Source: JANRKN01 sp033763435 (GTDB lineage: Bacteria; Planctomycetota; Phycisphaerae; Phycisphaerales; UBA1924). From it: 30,780 nucleotides of DNA. Below are positions 1-6,828 of this stretch, in pieces; the first letter of the stretch is position 1; every line of letters begins with the position of its first letter. Position numbers and translations under genes: made by a program. The stretch is from the NCBI GenBank assembly GCA_033763435.1, contig JANRKN010000172.1, positions 1-30,780 on the forward strand. Direction: 5' to 3'. Below the pieces are notes generated by a model, which did not search any database, was not told the origin of the DNA, and was given only the letters and a program-made list of their open reading frames with translations.

Positions 1-242
1 GTTGAGGGCGAAGCGCTCGCCTGAGGCGGAGTGGAAGCTGCGGGAGCGGCGGCGGGCGTCGTCGCGGTCGGCGAAGGCGTTGCGCTCGGCGCGGGGGCTG
101 TCGGAGTCGTCGGCGTGCTGTCAGCGCGTGGGGCGTCCGAGTTCGGACCGGGAGCGGGCGTCGCGGCTGGGCGCGCGGGCATGAACACAAAGGCCGCGGC
201 AGCGGCAAAGAGCGCGACGATCAGGGCCCAGACGATCTTCAT
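1..242 (-). CDS. Exported protein, N-terminal part only; candidate DUF3299-type partner of the ABC transporter
   Basis: The reading frame starts at the ATG at 240-242 and stays open to the left edge, giving 80 codons. A Shine-Dalgarno (SD) like sequence, GGAAGGA on the minus strand (249-255), supports this start. Residues 1-21 (MKIVWALIVALFAAAAAFVF) are a signal peptide or membrane anchor. The rest seen here is a low-complexity Pro/Ala/Thr/Ser linker, so the functional domain lies outside the window. The gene is 67 bases downstream of the FtsX-type permease on the same strand and is probably in its operon. In the Pseudomonas PA4064-PA4066 type cluster the gene after the permease encodes a DUF3299 protein. 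That position suggests the same identity here, but no DUF3299 residue is visible. Confidence 0.75.
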   Translation of the reverse strand, partial: MKIVWALIVALFAAAAAFVFMPARPAATPAPGPNSDAPRADSTPTTPTAPAPSATPSPTATTPAAAPAASTPPQASASPS

Positions 243-309
243 ACACAGTCCTTCCGCACAGTGACCGCGCCCGCCCCCGAAGCCCCGGAATCTCAGGCGC
301 GCCGCAAGT

Positions 310-1635
310 TTATCCGATCGGCCGGAGGTTCTTCGCAACGCTGGTGCGGTAGGCCATGACGGCGGGGACGATGCCCGCGAGCGCCGCGAGGAGCACCGCT
401 GCGGCCGCGATGACGACCGAGGCGCGCGGGTCGAGCGTCGGATCGATCACGAGGCCAACGGACCGGCGGAGCACATCGGCCGCGACGCGCGCCCCGAGGA
501 ACGCGATCGCGATGCCCGCCGCGGCGCCCATGAGCCCGAGCAGCGCCGACTCGGTCAGCACGAGCCCGAAGATGCGCCCTCGGCTTGCGCCCAGCACGCG
601 GAGGACGGCGACCTGGCGCCGGCGCAGTTCCATGGAGTTGTACAGCGCGAGCATGATGGCGATGCCGCTGGAGAGCATGACGACCGCGGCCATGGCGATG
701 AAGAGCTGGTCGATCGCGCCGACGATCTCGAACAGCCGGCGGATCTGGTCGCTGGGGCTGGCGACGGTCAGCGTCGCGTCGGTGCGCAGGCGCGAGAAGA
801 CCTGAGGCAGGGAGGAGGGTGCCGCGGCGCCGGGGCGCGTCGCGAGGCGCAGCATGATGCCGGTGATGAGCCGATCGGCGTCGGTGAGGTCGGCGACGGT
901 CAGCGCGGCCTCGTCACCCGCGTGTTCATGGCTCGCGCTGCGCTCGCGGCGATCGTGGGCGTGGATGATCCAGGTGGAATTGAGGTCGCTGAAGAGGGCG
1001 CGGTCGTGGGGCGTGCCGGTGGGCGCGAGGATGCCGACGACTTCGTAGAGGTACTGCTCGTGCACGTGGGCTTGTTCGCCGGGCTTGGGCGCGCCGTGGG
1101 TGAGCGCGATCTTGTCGCCGAGTTTGAGGCCTGTGAGCCGAGCGGCGCGTGCGCCGACGACGAGTTCGAACTCTTTGGCGAACGCGCGGCCCTGCGCAAA
1201 GGTGAGTCCCGCTCGCTCGTCGGGCTTGAAGCGCGCGAAGAACTCGGGCTTGGTTGCGACGACGGGCAGGCCGCGGTACGAATCGCCGATCTGCGTGGGG
1301 ATGGCGTAGCCGGGTTCGAGGCCGCTGCCCTCGGGGGCGTCGACGGGCAGCGTGGCGCGGAGGGACTGATAGCGTGCGTAGGGGATCGCGCGTGCGGGCG
1401 GATTGGCGTAGAAGATGCCGTTGAGGACCGAGACCAAGGGCGAAGAGTCGGCGCTGACATAGAGGTGCATGTCGCCCGAGCCGCGGTCGAACGCGCGCCG
1501 CCCGGCCTCGCGCATGGTGAGCAGCACGAGCATGAGCGCCACCGCGACCGCGACGGTCGCGACGGTGATCGTCGTGGAGAACAGCCGCGAGGTCAGGCTG
1601 CGGAGCACGATGGAAAGGTCGGTGAGGTGCGTCAT
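310..1635 (-). CDS. FtsX-type ABC transporter permease with a His-rich extracytoplasmic loop
   Basis: The protein has 441 residues with MacB/FtsX layout: one N-terminal membrane segment (about 20-42), a large extracytoplasmic domain (about 45-310) and three C-terminal membrane segments ending near RNLRPIG-type residues (actual end KNLRPIG). The short cytoplasmic motif LRVLGASRGRIFGLVLTES is typical of FtsX domains. The outer domain contains HVHEQYLYEVVGILAPTGTP and then IIHAHDRRERSASHEHAGDE. This matches, from memory, the loop of the PA4065/ZrgB permeases linked to zinc supply, where a His-rich stretch precedes VVGxLxPTGT. The gene overlaps the ATPase gene by 4 bases (ATGA), so the two are translationally coupled. 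The likely role is an inner-membrane mechanotransmission permease for metal handling in the envelope. The substrate is inferred; a LolCE-like lipoprotein role is the alternative. Confidence 0.88.
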   Translation of the reverse strand: MTHLTDLSIVLRSLTSRLFSTTITVATVAVAVALMLVLLTMREAGRRAFDRGSGDMHLYVSADSSPLVSVLNGIFYANPPARAIPYARYQSLRATLPVDAPEGSGLEPGYAIPTQIGDSYRGLPVVATKPEFFARFKPDERAGLTFAQGRAFAKEFELVVGARAARLTGLKLGDKIALTHGAPKPGEQAHVHEQYLYEVVGILAPTGTPHDRALFSDLNSTWIIHAHDRRERSASHEHAGDEAALTVADLTDADRLITGIMLRLATRPGAAAPSSLPQVFSRLRTDATLTVASPSDQIRRLFEIVGAIDQLFIAMAAVVMLSSGIAIMLALYNSMELRRRQVAVLRVLGASRGRIFGLVLTESALLGLMGAAAGIAIAFLGARVAADVLRRSVGLVIDPTLDPRASVVIAAAAVLLAALAGIVPAVMAYRTSVAKNLRPIG

Positions 1636-2330
1636 CGCGCGGCTCCGATCGCGGGGGCGTTGAGGGAGAGTTCGGCGAGCGACACGCGGCGGGCAAAGCG
1701 GGGCGCCATCGAAGGATCATGGCTCACGCACAGCAGCGCCGCGCCGACGTCCTTGCAGGCCGACTGGATCAGGTCCATCGCGCCCGCGGCGTTCTCGGGG
1801 TCAAGGCTCGCGGTGGGTTCGTCGGCAAGCACGAGCGCGGGCCTGGCCGCGACGGCTCGCGCAACCGCCACGCGCTGCTGTTGGCCCACGCTGAGCTCTT
1901 CGGGCGTCGCGTCGGGGCGATCGATCCCCAGGCGCCCGAGCAGCGCGAGGGCCGAGGCGCGGTGCTCGCGCGGCGGGATCTCGCTGAACATCAGCGCCGC
2001 GAGCACGTTTTCGAGCGCCGTGAAGCCGTGCAGCAGGTTGAACGTCTGGAAGATCATGCCCAGGTGCCGGCCCCGGTGCGTGTCGCGCGAAGCGCCGCGG
2101 AGCCTGACCATGTCGGTGCCCGCGAGCACGATCGAGCCCTCGCCCGCGTCGAGCAGGCCCGCGATGAGCTGCAGCAGCGTGCTCTTGCCCTTGCCTGAGC
2201 CCGCGGTGAGCAGCAACTGCTCGCCCGCGGCAAGGTCGAGGTTCGAGACGCTCACGGTGTCGGTCTGCGCTCCCGGATAACGAAAGCGCAGCCCACGGAT
2301 CGAGAGCACCGGCGTGGATGGGTTGGTCAT
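1632..2330 (-). CDS. ABC transporter ATP-binding protein (LolD/MacB-like), partner of the FtsX permease
   Basis: I place the start at the ATG at 2328-2330 (MTNPSTPVLSIRG), giving 232 residues, the normal length for a LolD/DevA-type ATPase; longer upstream starts run through the preceding gene. The Walker A is unusual, AGSGKGKS (residues 43-50), and still fits [AG]-x4-GK-[ST]. Also present are a Q-loop region (MIFQTFNLL), the signature LSVGQQQRVAVARAV (LSVGQ instead of LSGGQ) and Walker B LVLADEPTASLD. The protein powers the permease encoded by the overlapping downstream gene. No good SD is visible before the start; the 83-base gap to the upstream secreted-protein gene suggests read-through transcription. 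Confidence 0.93.
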   Translation of the reverse strand: MTNPSTPVLSIRGLRFRYPGAQTDTVSVSNLDLAAGEQLLLTAGSGKGKSTLLQLIAGLLDAGEGSIVLAGTDMVRLRGASRDTHRGRHLGMIFQTFNLLHGFTALENVLAALMFSEIPPREHRASALALLGRLGIDRPDATPEELSVGQQQRVAVARAVAARPALVLADEPTASLDPENAAGAMDLIQSACKDVGAALLCVSHDPSMAPRFARRVSLAELSLNAPAIGAAR

Positions 2331-2413
2331 GGCGTTGCGAAACAATAAGCCCGCGCGGGGCTCGGCATGAGACACCCGCGCGGGCGCGTTGGGTCGGAAC
2401 TGAATCAGAACGC

Positions 2414-3082
2414 TCAGGCCCGGCGACGGCGCGACGCCATCAGCCCCGCGACGCCCAGCAGCGCGACCGCGCCCGGGGCAGGCACGAGGTTCTCTTCGGC
2501 GTACTCGATCGCGGCGTCGTGATCGACCTCGGACTGGCCATAGTTCAGCACGATCCACGTGCGCTCGGAGCGGGCGACGGTGGTGTCGGTCGACCAGATC
2601 TCGAACTCGAGCAGGTAGATGCCCGTGGCGTTGACGTCGGAGAGGATGAAGTCCCAGTGCTCGTCAAAGCCGCCCGAGGCGGGGACGGCGAAGGTGAAGC
2701 CCTCGATCGGGCCGTCGGTCAGGGGCGTCGTGACCGAGTTGGGGCCGAACTCGATGTTGATCGTGGGGCCGGCGACGGTGGAGAAGTCGCTGCCGTTCCA
2801 CACGCGCAGGGCCTTGTAGAGGGTGAAGCCGATGCCGGTGCCCGCGGCAAACTCGCCGTCGACCGCAAAGAAGCCGGGCTCGTCGGAGTAGCCGGGGATG
2901 AACTCGGAGAAATCGCCGCCGAAGACGCGCTCGCCGGGGAGCACGGTGTCGACGCCGCCGATCTCTTCGACCTTGCCGGTGACGATCTGGCCGTTGATGA
3001 CCTTGAGGCCGATGTCACCGACGTGGGCCTGGCTGACGCCCGCAAGGGCAGCAAGGCTGAGGACGCTGAGGAAACGCTTCAT
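2414..3082 (-). CDS. Secreted all3515-like protein with PEP-CTERM-type anchor
   Basis: The start is the ATG at 3080-3082, preceded by GAGAGAG; the product has 222 residues. A signal peptide (MKRFLSVLSLAALAGVSQA) is followed by a mature domain starting HVGDIGL. The C-terminus is VPAPGAVALLGVAGLMASRR followed by a short basic tail, a PEP-CTERM-like sorting signal (Pro motif, hydrophobic helix, Arg cluster). Internal landmarks are TGIGFTLYKALRVWNGSDF, a His-Trp patch (FDEHWDFIL) and GIYLLEFEIWST. The whole resembles, from memory, the all3515 family of Zur-repressed PEP-CTERM proteins of cyanobacteria. It is paralogous to the next upstream gene and sits directly before the ABC genes, so a role in extracellular metal binding or delivery is inferred. 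Confidence 0.85.
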   Translation of the reverse strand: MKRFLSVLSLAALAGVSQAHVGDIGLKVINGQIVTGKVEEIGGVDTVLPGERVFGGDFSEFIPGYSDEPGFFAVDGEFAAGTGIGFTLYKALRVWNGSDFSTVAGPTINIEFGPNSVTTPLTDGPIEGFTFAVPASGGFDEHWDFILSDVNATGIYLLEFEIWSTDTTVARSERTWIVLNYGQSEVDHDAAIEYAEENLVPAPGAVALLGVAGLMASRRRRA

Positions 3083-3206
3083 CTGTCGCTCTCTCTCTGA
3101 AATCCCAACGCGGACAAACACACCGCGGGACCGGACACGAGGAACGCGGGGTCGGGAGGCCGCGGATGTGAGCCCGGCCCCGCGCGGAAACCAGAGTGGG
3201 ATGGGG

Positions 3207-4001
3207 TTACGGACACCCCTGCTCGAAGGCGCCGACAAAGGTGGTGAAGTCGTCGGAGTCAACGAAGCCCGTGTTGTCGACGTCGGCCTCGCAACTGCCC
3301 TCGGTGAAGTCGGTGACGAAGGCGGTGAAGTCGTCGGAATCGACAAACCCGGAGAGGTCGTAATCAGCGACGCACCCCGACGCGAGCGTGCGCAGGACCC
3401 ATCGCACCGCGCGGTCGTGCGTTGCGGCGTCGATGCCGCCCTGGTTGTACACGACCCAGTAGTTGGGCGAAGGGTTGATGCCGGGCGTGGTCGACCAGAG
3501 CTGGGCTTCGTAGAGGTACAGGCCGGGCGTCGCGGGCGCCTGGATCGTCACGCCGTAGTGATGATGAAACTCGCCCGACGAGTTCACGCGGACCGTGAAG
3601 CCCGTGACGGGCGTGTCGGTCAGCGGCGTGAAGACCGCGGGCAGGGTCGCGTAGCGGATGCGGAACTGCAGCGAAGCAAGGTCGTTGAAATTGCACTGCT
3701 CGGTGTTCCAGACGCGCAGGGCCCGCTGAATCGTGAAACCGATGGGCGTCTGCGATGGGAACGTGCCCGGCAGCGTGTCAAACCCCGGGTTGTTGGTGAA
3801 GTTGGGCGCGTCGGTGAACGAGGCCTTGAACACCCGCGCGGGGATCAGCGAGTTGTCGTCAGGATTCACGGCCCTGATCGTGATCGCGCCCGCGTCCAGC
3901 CCCAGCACCATGTCGGTTGCGTGCTGGGCGTGGGCGCTGGTCGAGGCGAGGATCGCCGCCAAGGGCAGCGATCGGCAGAGCGTGGTCGAGCGTCGGTTCA
4001 T
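3207..4001 (-). CDS. Secreted all3515-like paralogue with two dockerin-like repeats
   Basis: The product has 264 residues and starts at the ATG at 3999-4001 with GGAG about ten bases upstream. Its signal peptide (MNRRSTTLCRSLPLAAILAS, ending STSAHA) is followed by a mature start QHATDMVLGLDAG. The central domain aligns with the downstream paralogue: TPIGFTIQRALRVWNTEQC, FHHHYGVTI in place of FDEHWDFIL, and GLYLYEAQLWST. Instead of PEP-CTERM, the C-terminus holds two repeats of the form DYDLSGFVDSDDFTAFV and DVDNTGFVDSDDFTTFV, each with an EF-hand-like Asp pattern, bracketed by Cys residues. This is the dockerin-like tail seen on many Phycisphaerae exoproteins. It may bind metal through the His triad; that function is inferred from family and context. 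Confidence 0.85.
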   Translation of the reverse strand: MNRRSTTLCRSLPLAAILASTSAHAQHATDMVLGLDAGAITIRAVNPDDNSLIPARVFKASFTDAPNFTNNPGFDTLPGTFPSQTPIGFTIQRALRVWNTEQCNFNDLASLQFRIRYATLPAVFTPLTDTPVTGFTVRVNSSGEFHHHYGVTIQAPATPGLYLYEAQLWSTTPGINPSPNYWVVYNQGGIDAATHDRAVRWVLRTLASGCVADYDLSGFVDSDDFTAFVTDFTEGSCEADVDNTGFVDSDDFTTFVGAFEQGCP

Positions 4002-4078
4002 GGGTCGGATCTCCGGAAGGCGATGGGTGGGTCGGGCGGTCCTCAGCGCGGATCAGCCAGCGAGAAGAGCGGGCGTCG

Positions 4079-4882
4079 CTAGCGGGCGAAGAGCGGGTGA
4101 AAGCTGTTCTGGTCGATGGAGCGATAGACGTCGGCAAAGCGCAGCGCGGCGGCATGACCGTCGAGGAAGCCGTAGTGCGCCTTCGCGTCCCACGTGCCCT
4201 TCTTGCCGCCGAGGGCTGCGAGCTCCATCTCACGCGACGCGATGATCGGCTGCGAGCCCTCGTCGCCGTCGGACCACGATTCGGCGTGGACATGGTCGGC
4301 CTTGGCAAACTGCGAGCCGTCGTCGCCGAAGGTCATCATCAGGAACTGCACGGTCTTGGCGGGGACCGGGATCTTCGCGAGCGTGTCGAAGGGCTCGGTG
4401 GGGTCGAGCATGGGGGCCTTGGAGCGGGTGAGGTAGTTGTTGAGGCCGTAGCTGGTCCAGCGCGAGATCCGGCTCAGGTTGGGCGACTGGTTGTTCACCA
4501 GCGCCTCTTCGAGCTGCGCGAGCGTCAGGCCCCGGTCGTTGCCGCCCTCGGTGATGTTCCAGAACGGCGAGCGGTCCAAGGGCGAGCGGATCACCAGCCG
4601 CGAGCCGTAGTACGACGAGAGTGCGTTGGGCCAGGAGTTGCGGACGCCCGCGAGCGTGGTGACCCCGCCGTGGTTCAGCCCGGCGTCGATCAGCGCCTCG
4701 CGGTGGGTGTCGGCGTACATCAGCTGCGCGGTCTGGAGCTGGCGGATGTTGCTCAGGCACTTGGTCGACTGCGCGCTGCGCCGGGCCTGGCCCAGCGAGG
4801 GCAGCAGGATGCCGATCAGCAGCGCGATGATCGCGATGACGACCAGAAGCTCGATGAGCGTGAATGCCCGCGAACGAGGCAT
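4079..4882 (-). CDS. Prepilin-type N-terminal cleavage/methylation protein (pseudopilin-like)
   Basis: The start is the ATG at 4880-4882, preceded by GGGGAGG, giving 267 residues. The short leader MPRSRA is followed by FTLIELLVVIAIIALLIGIL, a canonical class III prepilin signal with Glu at +5 and a single hydrophobic helix. The C-terminal part contains HVHAESWSDGDEG and HYGFLDGHAAALRF, the FxDGH motif typical of the large pseudopilin-like family expanded in planctomycetes. The protein is expected to be cleaved by a PilD-type peptidase and displayed by a type II secretion or pilus-like machine. It lies between the His-rich gene and the all3515-like pair on the same strand. Whether it belongs functionally to the metal locus is unknown. 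Confidence 0.88.
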   Translation of the reverse strand: MPRSRAFTLIELLVVIAIIALLIGILLPSLGQARRSAQSTKCLSNIRQLQTAQLMYADTHREALIDAGLNHGGVTTLAGVRNSWPNALSSYYGSRLVIRSPLDRSPFWNITEGGNDRGLTLAQLEEALVNNQSPNLSRISRWTSYGLNNYLTRSKAPMLDPTEPFDTLAKIPVPAKTVQFLMMTFGDDGSQFAKADHVHAESWSDGDEGSQPIIASREMELAALGGKKGTWDAKAHYGFLDGHAAALRFADVYRSIDQNSFHPLFAR

Positions 4883-5040
4883 GAGGGCCTCCCCAGGGGA
4901 GTGAAGAGCCGGGACAACGCTGTGTGAGGGATGGGGCCCGTCGGCGGAGGCTCTGGGCGGGCGTGCGAAGGGGCACGCAGCGAGCTCGGCCGAGGGGCGC
5001 AACGCGGGCCGAACGCTGAACGCGGGGCCCGGGTGAGGGG

Positions 5041-5511
5041 TCAGCAGGCGGGCGGGCCGCGGGCGTGCGCGAGGGCGATCTCACGCGCAGTCATCAGGCC
5101 CGCGGAGTCCGTGGAGGCAAAGCCGGACACTTCAAGCGCCGGAGCGGCCCAGTCGAGCGCGAGGCCCGGCGCGGTGAACGCCGAGGCGAGCAGAAGCTCG
5201 ACGCAGGTGTGGCAGGATGAGTCCAGCGGACGCTCGGATTCGGCGCTCGTCGCGTGCGCGCTGAGGTCAGCAGGCACCAGCGCGCTGTGACCCGCGCAGG
5301 CGTGGCCTGCGTGGTGAGCGTGCTGCTCGGCATGGTGGTGCACGTGCGGCGTGCCTGCACCGAGCGCCGTGTGGCTGGCCGCGTGCAGGGCGGGCAGGAT
5401 CCCAAAGAGCACCAGTGCCGCGATGAACGCACCGACGACCATGACTCGCAGGCGAGCGAGACTCGCCAGCGAGGACCGGAAGGCCGGGATGGATTCAGGT
5501 CGGTGCGACAT
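5041..5511 (-). CDS. Small His-rich membrane protein, possibly metal-binding (DUF2946-like)
   Basis: The product has 156 residues. A basic N-terminus precedes one membrane segment (about residues 24-42, VMVVGAFIAALVLFGILPAL). Next comes a His cluster with HVHHHAEQHAHHAGHACAGH and a later CHTC pair. The ending is unremarkable (ARGPPAC). The His/Cys content and the single membrane anchor recall DUF2946-type proteins encoded beside metal transporters; I am not certain of family membership. I use the ATG at 5509-5511. An internal ATG at residue 24 would remove the basic N-terminus but has no better ribosome-binding site. The gene heads the minus-strand block and has its own promoter and palindrome immediately upstream. 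Confidence 0.75.
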   Translation of the reverse strand: MSHRPESIPAFRSSLASLARLRVMVVGAFIAALVLFGILPALHAASHTALGAGTPHVHHHAEQHAHHAGHACAGHSALVPADLSAHATSAESERPLDSSCHTCVELLLASAFTAPGLALDWAAPALEVSGFASTDSAGLMTAREIALAHARGPPAC

Positions 5512-5526
5512 GAGAACGGCTTCTCA
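5511..5526 (-). promoter_or_regulatory. Fur/Zur-like inverted repeat between the -10 box and the start codon
   Basis: The perfect inverted repeat TGAGAA-GCCG-TTCTCA (minus strand) covers the predicted transcription start, the only SD-like sequence (GAGAAG) and the first base of the ATG. The half-sites equal those of common Fur-family boxes (TGAGAAtgaTTCTCA), but the spacer is 4 rather than 3 bases. It could be a repressor operator. In RNA it would form a six-pair stem that hides the ribosome-binding site. Confidence 0.45.
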
Positions 5527-5528
5527 AC

Positions 5529-5556
5529 AGTGTACAGGCTCGCGTCCCGTCGTCAA
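5529..5556 (-). promoter_or_regulatory. Putative sigma70 promoter for the His-rich gene and downstream block
   Basis: On the minus strand a -35 box TTGACG (5551-5556) and a -10 box TACACT (5529-5534) are separated by 16 bases. They match the consensus at 5 of 6 and 4 of 6 positions. The predicted transcript would begin near 5522, leaving a leader of only about 11 bases. The call rests on sequence match alone. Confidence 0.5.
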
Positions 5557-5580
5557 GGGATGCATCGGGGGACGGGATGG

Positions 5581-5610
5581 AAAGAAAAAAGGCCCGCGTG
5601 GGCGGGCCTT
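5581..5610 (-). terminator. Rho-independent terminator of the PAS-LuxR gene
   Basis: A perfect 9-pair stem, AAGGCCCGC/GCGGGCCTT with a 4-base loop (5589-5610), is followed on the minus strand by a run of T (TTTTTTCTTT). It lies 31 bases past the stop of the LuxR-type gene and separates it from the metal block. Confidence 0.9.
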
Positions 5611-5641
5611 GAGGGGGACAAAGCGGAGATGTGGGGCCGAT

Positions 5642-6349
5642 TCAGGCGCCCGCGGGCTCGGCGTCGGGTTCCTTGACGGTGTCGTCGAGCCCGACCAGGC
5701 CCGCGCCGATCGCGATGCGGGCGAGCTCAACGCGGTTGGCCACACCGAGCTTGTTGCCGAGGCTGACGCGGTGCCACTCGATGGTCTTGACCGAGCGGTG
5801 GAGGCGCTTGGCGATCTCGGCGGTGGATAGGCCCGCGCCGATGAGTCGGATGATGTCCAGTTCGCGGCTGGTGAGCGACGCGAGCGGGCCCATGTCGTCG
5901 TAGCGGGTGCGGATCGCCAAGTCATTGATGGGCTTGGTGGCGCCCGACGCGGTGGCGTCCATGGCCGAGGCTGGGCGGGAGATCTTCAGCACCCGCCGGC
6001 GCCCGTTGGCGTCAGGGGGGATCGGTCGGACCATCGTCCGGCGGAATCTGCCGCGGCAGATGCCCTCGATGGTGATGCCCCGGCCGAACTCGAGTGCCTG
6101 ACGGATAAACCGCACGCGCTCCTCGGCAAAGTCATGCGAGAAGAAGTCGTGGTAGCGGTAGCCCACCAGCGTCCCCTTCTCCGGGGAGATGATGTTCGTC
6201 AGCACGTCGTTGGCGAACTGGAAATGACCGTCGGCATCGACGATCGCGATCGCGGCGTTGCAGTCCTCCACCAGCGCTGCCCAGAGCGTTGGTAAGGCTG
6301 CCTCCGTCCATTGCACAGGACCGCCCGCTTTGACGGGAGTCTGCACCAT
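5642..6349 (-). CDS. PAS domain-LuxR-type transcriptional regulator
   Basis: The start is taken at the ATG at 6347-6349 because GAGGAG lies 8 bases upstream; a GTG nine bases earlier would touch that SD. The product has 235 residues. A PAS-like sensor domain (about 27-125) contains AIAIVDADGHFQFAND and LVGYRYHDFFSHD. A linker leads to a C-terminal LuxR helix-turn-helix (about 159-215) with LTSRELDIIRLIGAGLSTAE and VKTIEWHRVSLGNKLGVANR. There is no phosphoacceptor receiver domain, so the signal is presumably a ligand or cofactor bound by the PAS domain. The gene is monocistronic, with its own terminator and a 479-base upstream region shared divergently with the LOG gene. Its targets are unknown. 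Confidence 0.92.
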   Translation of the reverse strand: MVQTPVKAGGPVQWTEAALPTLWAALVEDCNAAIAIVDADGHFQFANDVLTNIISPEKGTLVGYRYHDFFSHDFAEERVRFIRQALEFGRGITIEGICRGRFRRTMVRPIPPDANGRRRVLKISRPASAMDATASGATKPINDLAIRTRYDDMGPLASLTSRELDIIRLIGAGLSTAEIAKRLHRSVKTIEWHRVSLGNKLGVANRVELARIAIGAGLVGLDDTVKEPDAEPAGA

Positions 6350-6828
6350 GAGACACACTCCTCAGCACCTGGAAAATCGACTCGTCGGAACGCAGAAGCG
6401 GACCTTGTTGATCCGGTTTCCAACGTGATGTGCCCCCTGATCGGTTCGGCGATCGCGATCACTCCGAACGCGCCCTTCGTCGCGCCGGATTCAACGGTCT
6501 GCCGACCCACGGAACGCCCTGCCTGAATCACAGGGGGTCTCCAGAGGCTCGTCCCCACGAACCCGCCCTCATCCACACACAGTGTACACACTTCACCCGG
6601 GGTCTGCACGCAAGGAGCGTGGCCAAACCGGGGAGTTTGTTGATAACTGCCGGGAGTCCCCGCCCGCCTCCTGAGGGGAGTGTCCCATACTCAGGGGACT
6701 TTTGGCGTTCGAACGTCGTACGAACAGGGGACATTGGGTCTCCCCGGGGTGTGTGGTGCACTCACCGGCATGGCCCGAACGGGGTAGGCTCTGCGTGCGT
6801 TGAGGTTCAGACCGACAGGGAGTCACGG
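6350..6828. other. 479-base divergent intergenic region between the PAS-LuxR and LOG genes
   Basis: No convincing gene is seen; apparent frames here are extensions of the LOG frame or shadows. It holds a bulged hairpin at 6670-6695, an inverted repeat GTTCG-N9-CGAAC at 6707-6725 and the word ACAGTGTACA at 6579-6588. That word also overlaps the -10 region at 5527-5536. Both divergent promoters should lie here, but I cannot place them confidently. Confidence 0.6.
6670..6700 (+). promoter_or_regulatory. Bulged hairpin in the putative LOG leader, attenuator-like
   Basis: The outer stem CCTGAG/CTCAGG (6670-6675 and 6690-6695) and inner stem GGGA/TCCC, with an ATA bulge, are followed by GGGACTTTT. 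It lies about 130 bases before the LOG start. It could act as a weak terminator or attenuator; the T-run is short. Confidence 0.3.

Noticed and set aside
922..2280. Long plus-strand open frame opposite the permease and ATPase genes.
   Set aside because: High-GC shadow of two well-supported minus-strand genes; composition is low-complexity and no domain is visible.
2331..2558. Extended N-terminus for the ABC ATPase (start at 2558).
   Set aside because: It would read through the preceding gene in another frame, and the added residues are Arg-rich with no homology to ABC ATPases.
5527..6588. The shared word ACAGTGTACA at 5527-5536 and 6579-6588 as a common operator.
   Set aside because: At the first site it overlaps the -10 box, and two copies of a 10-base word built on a palindrome are too little evidence for a regulon.
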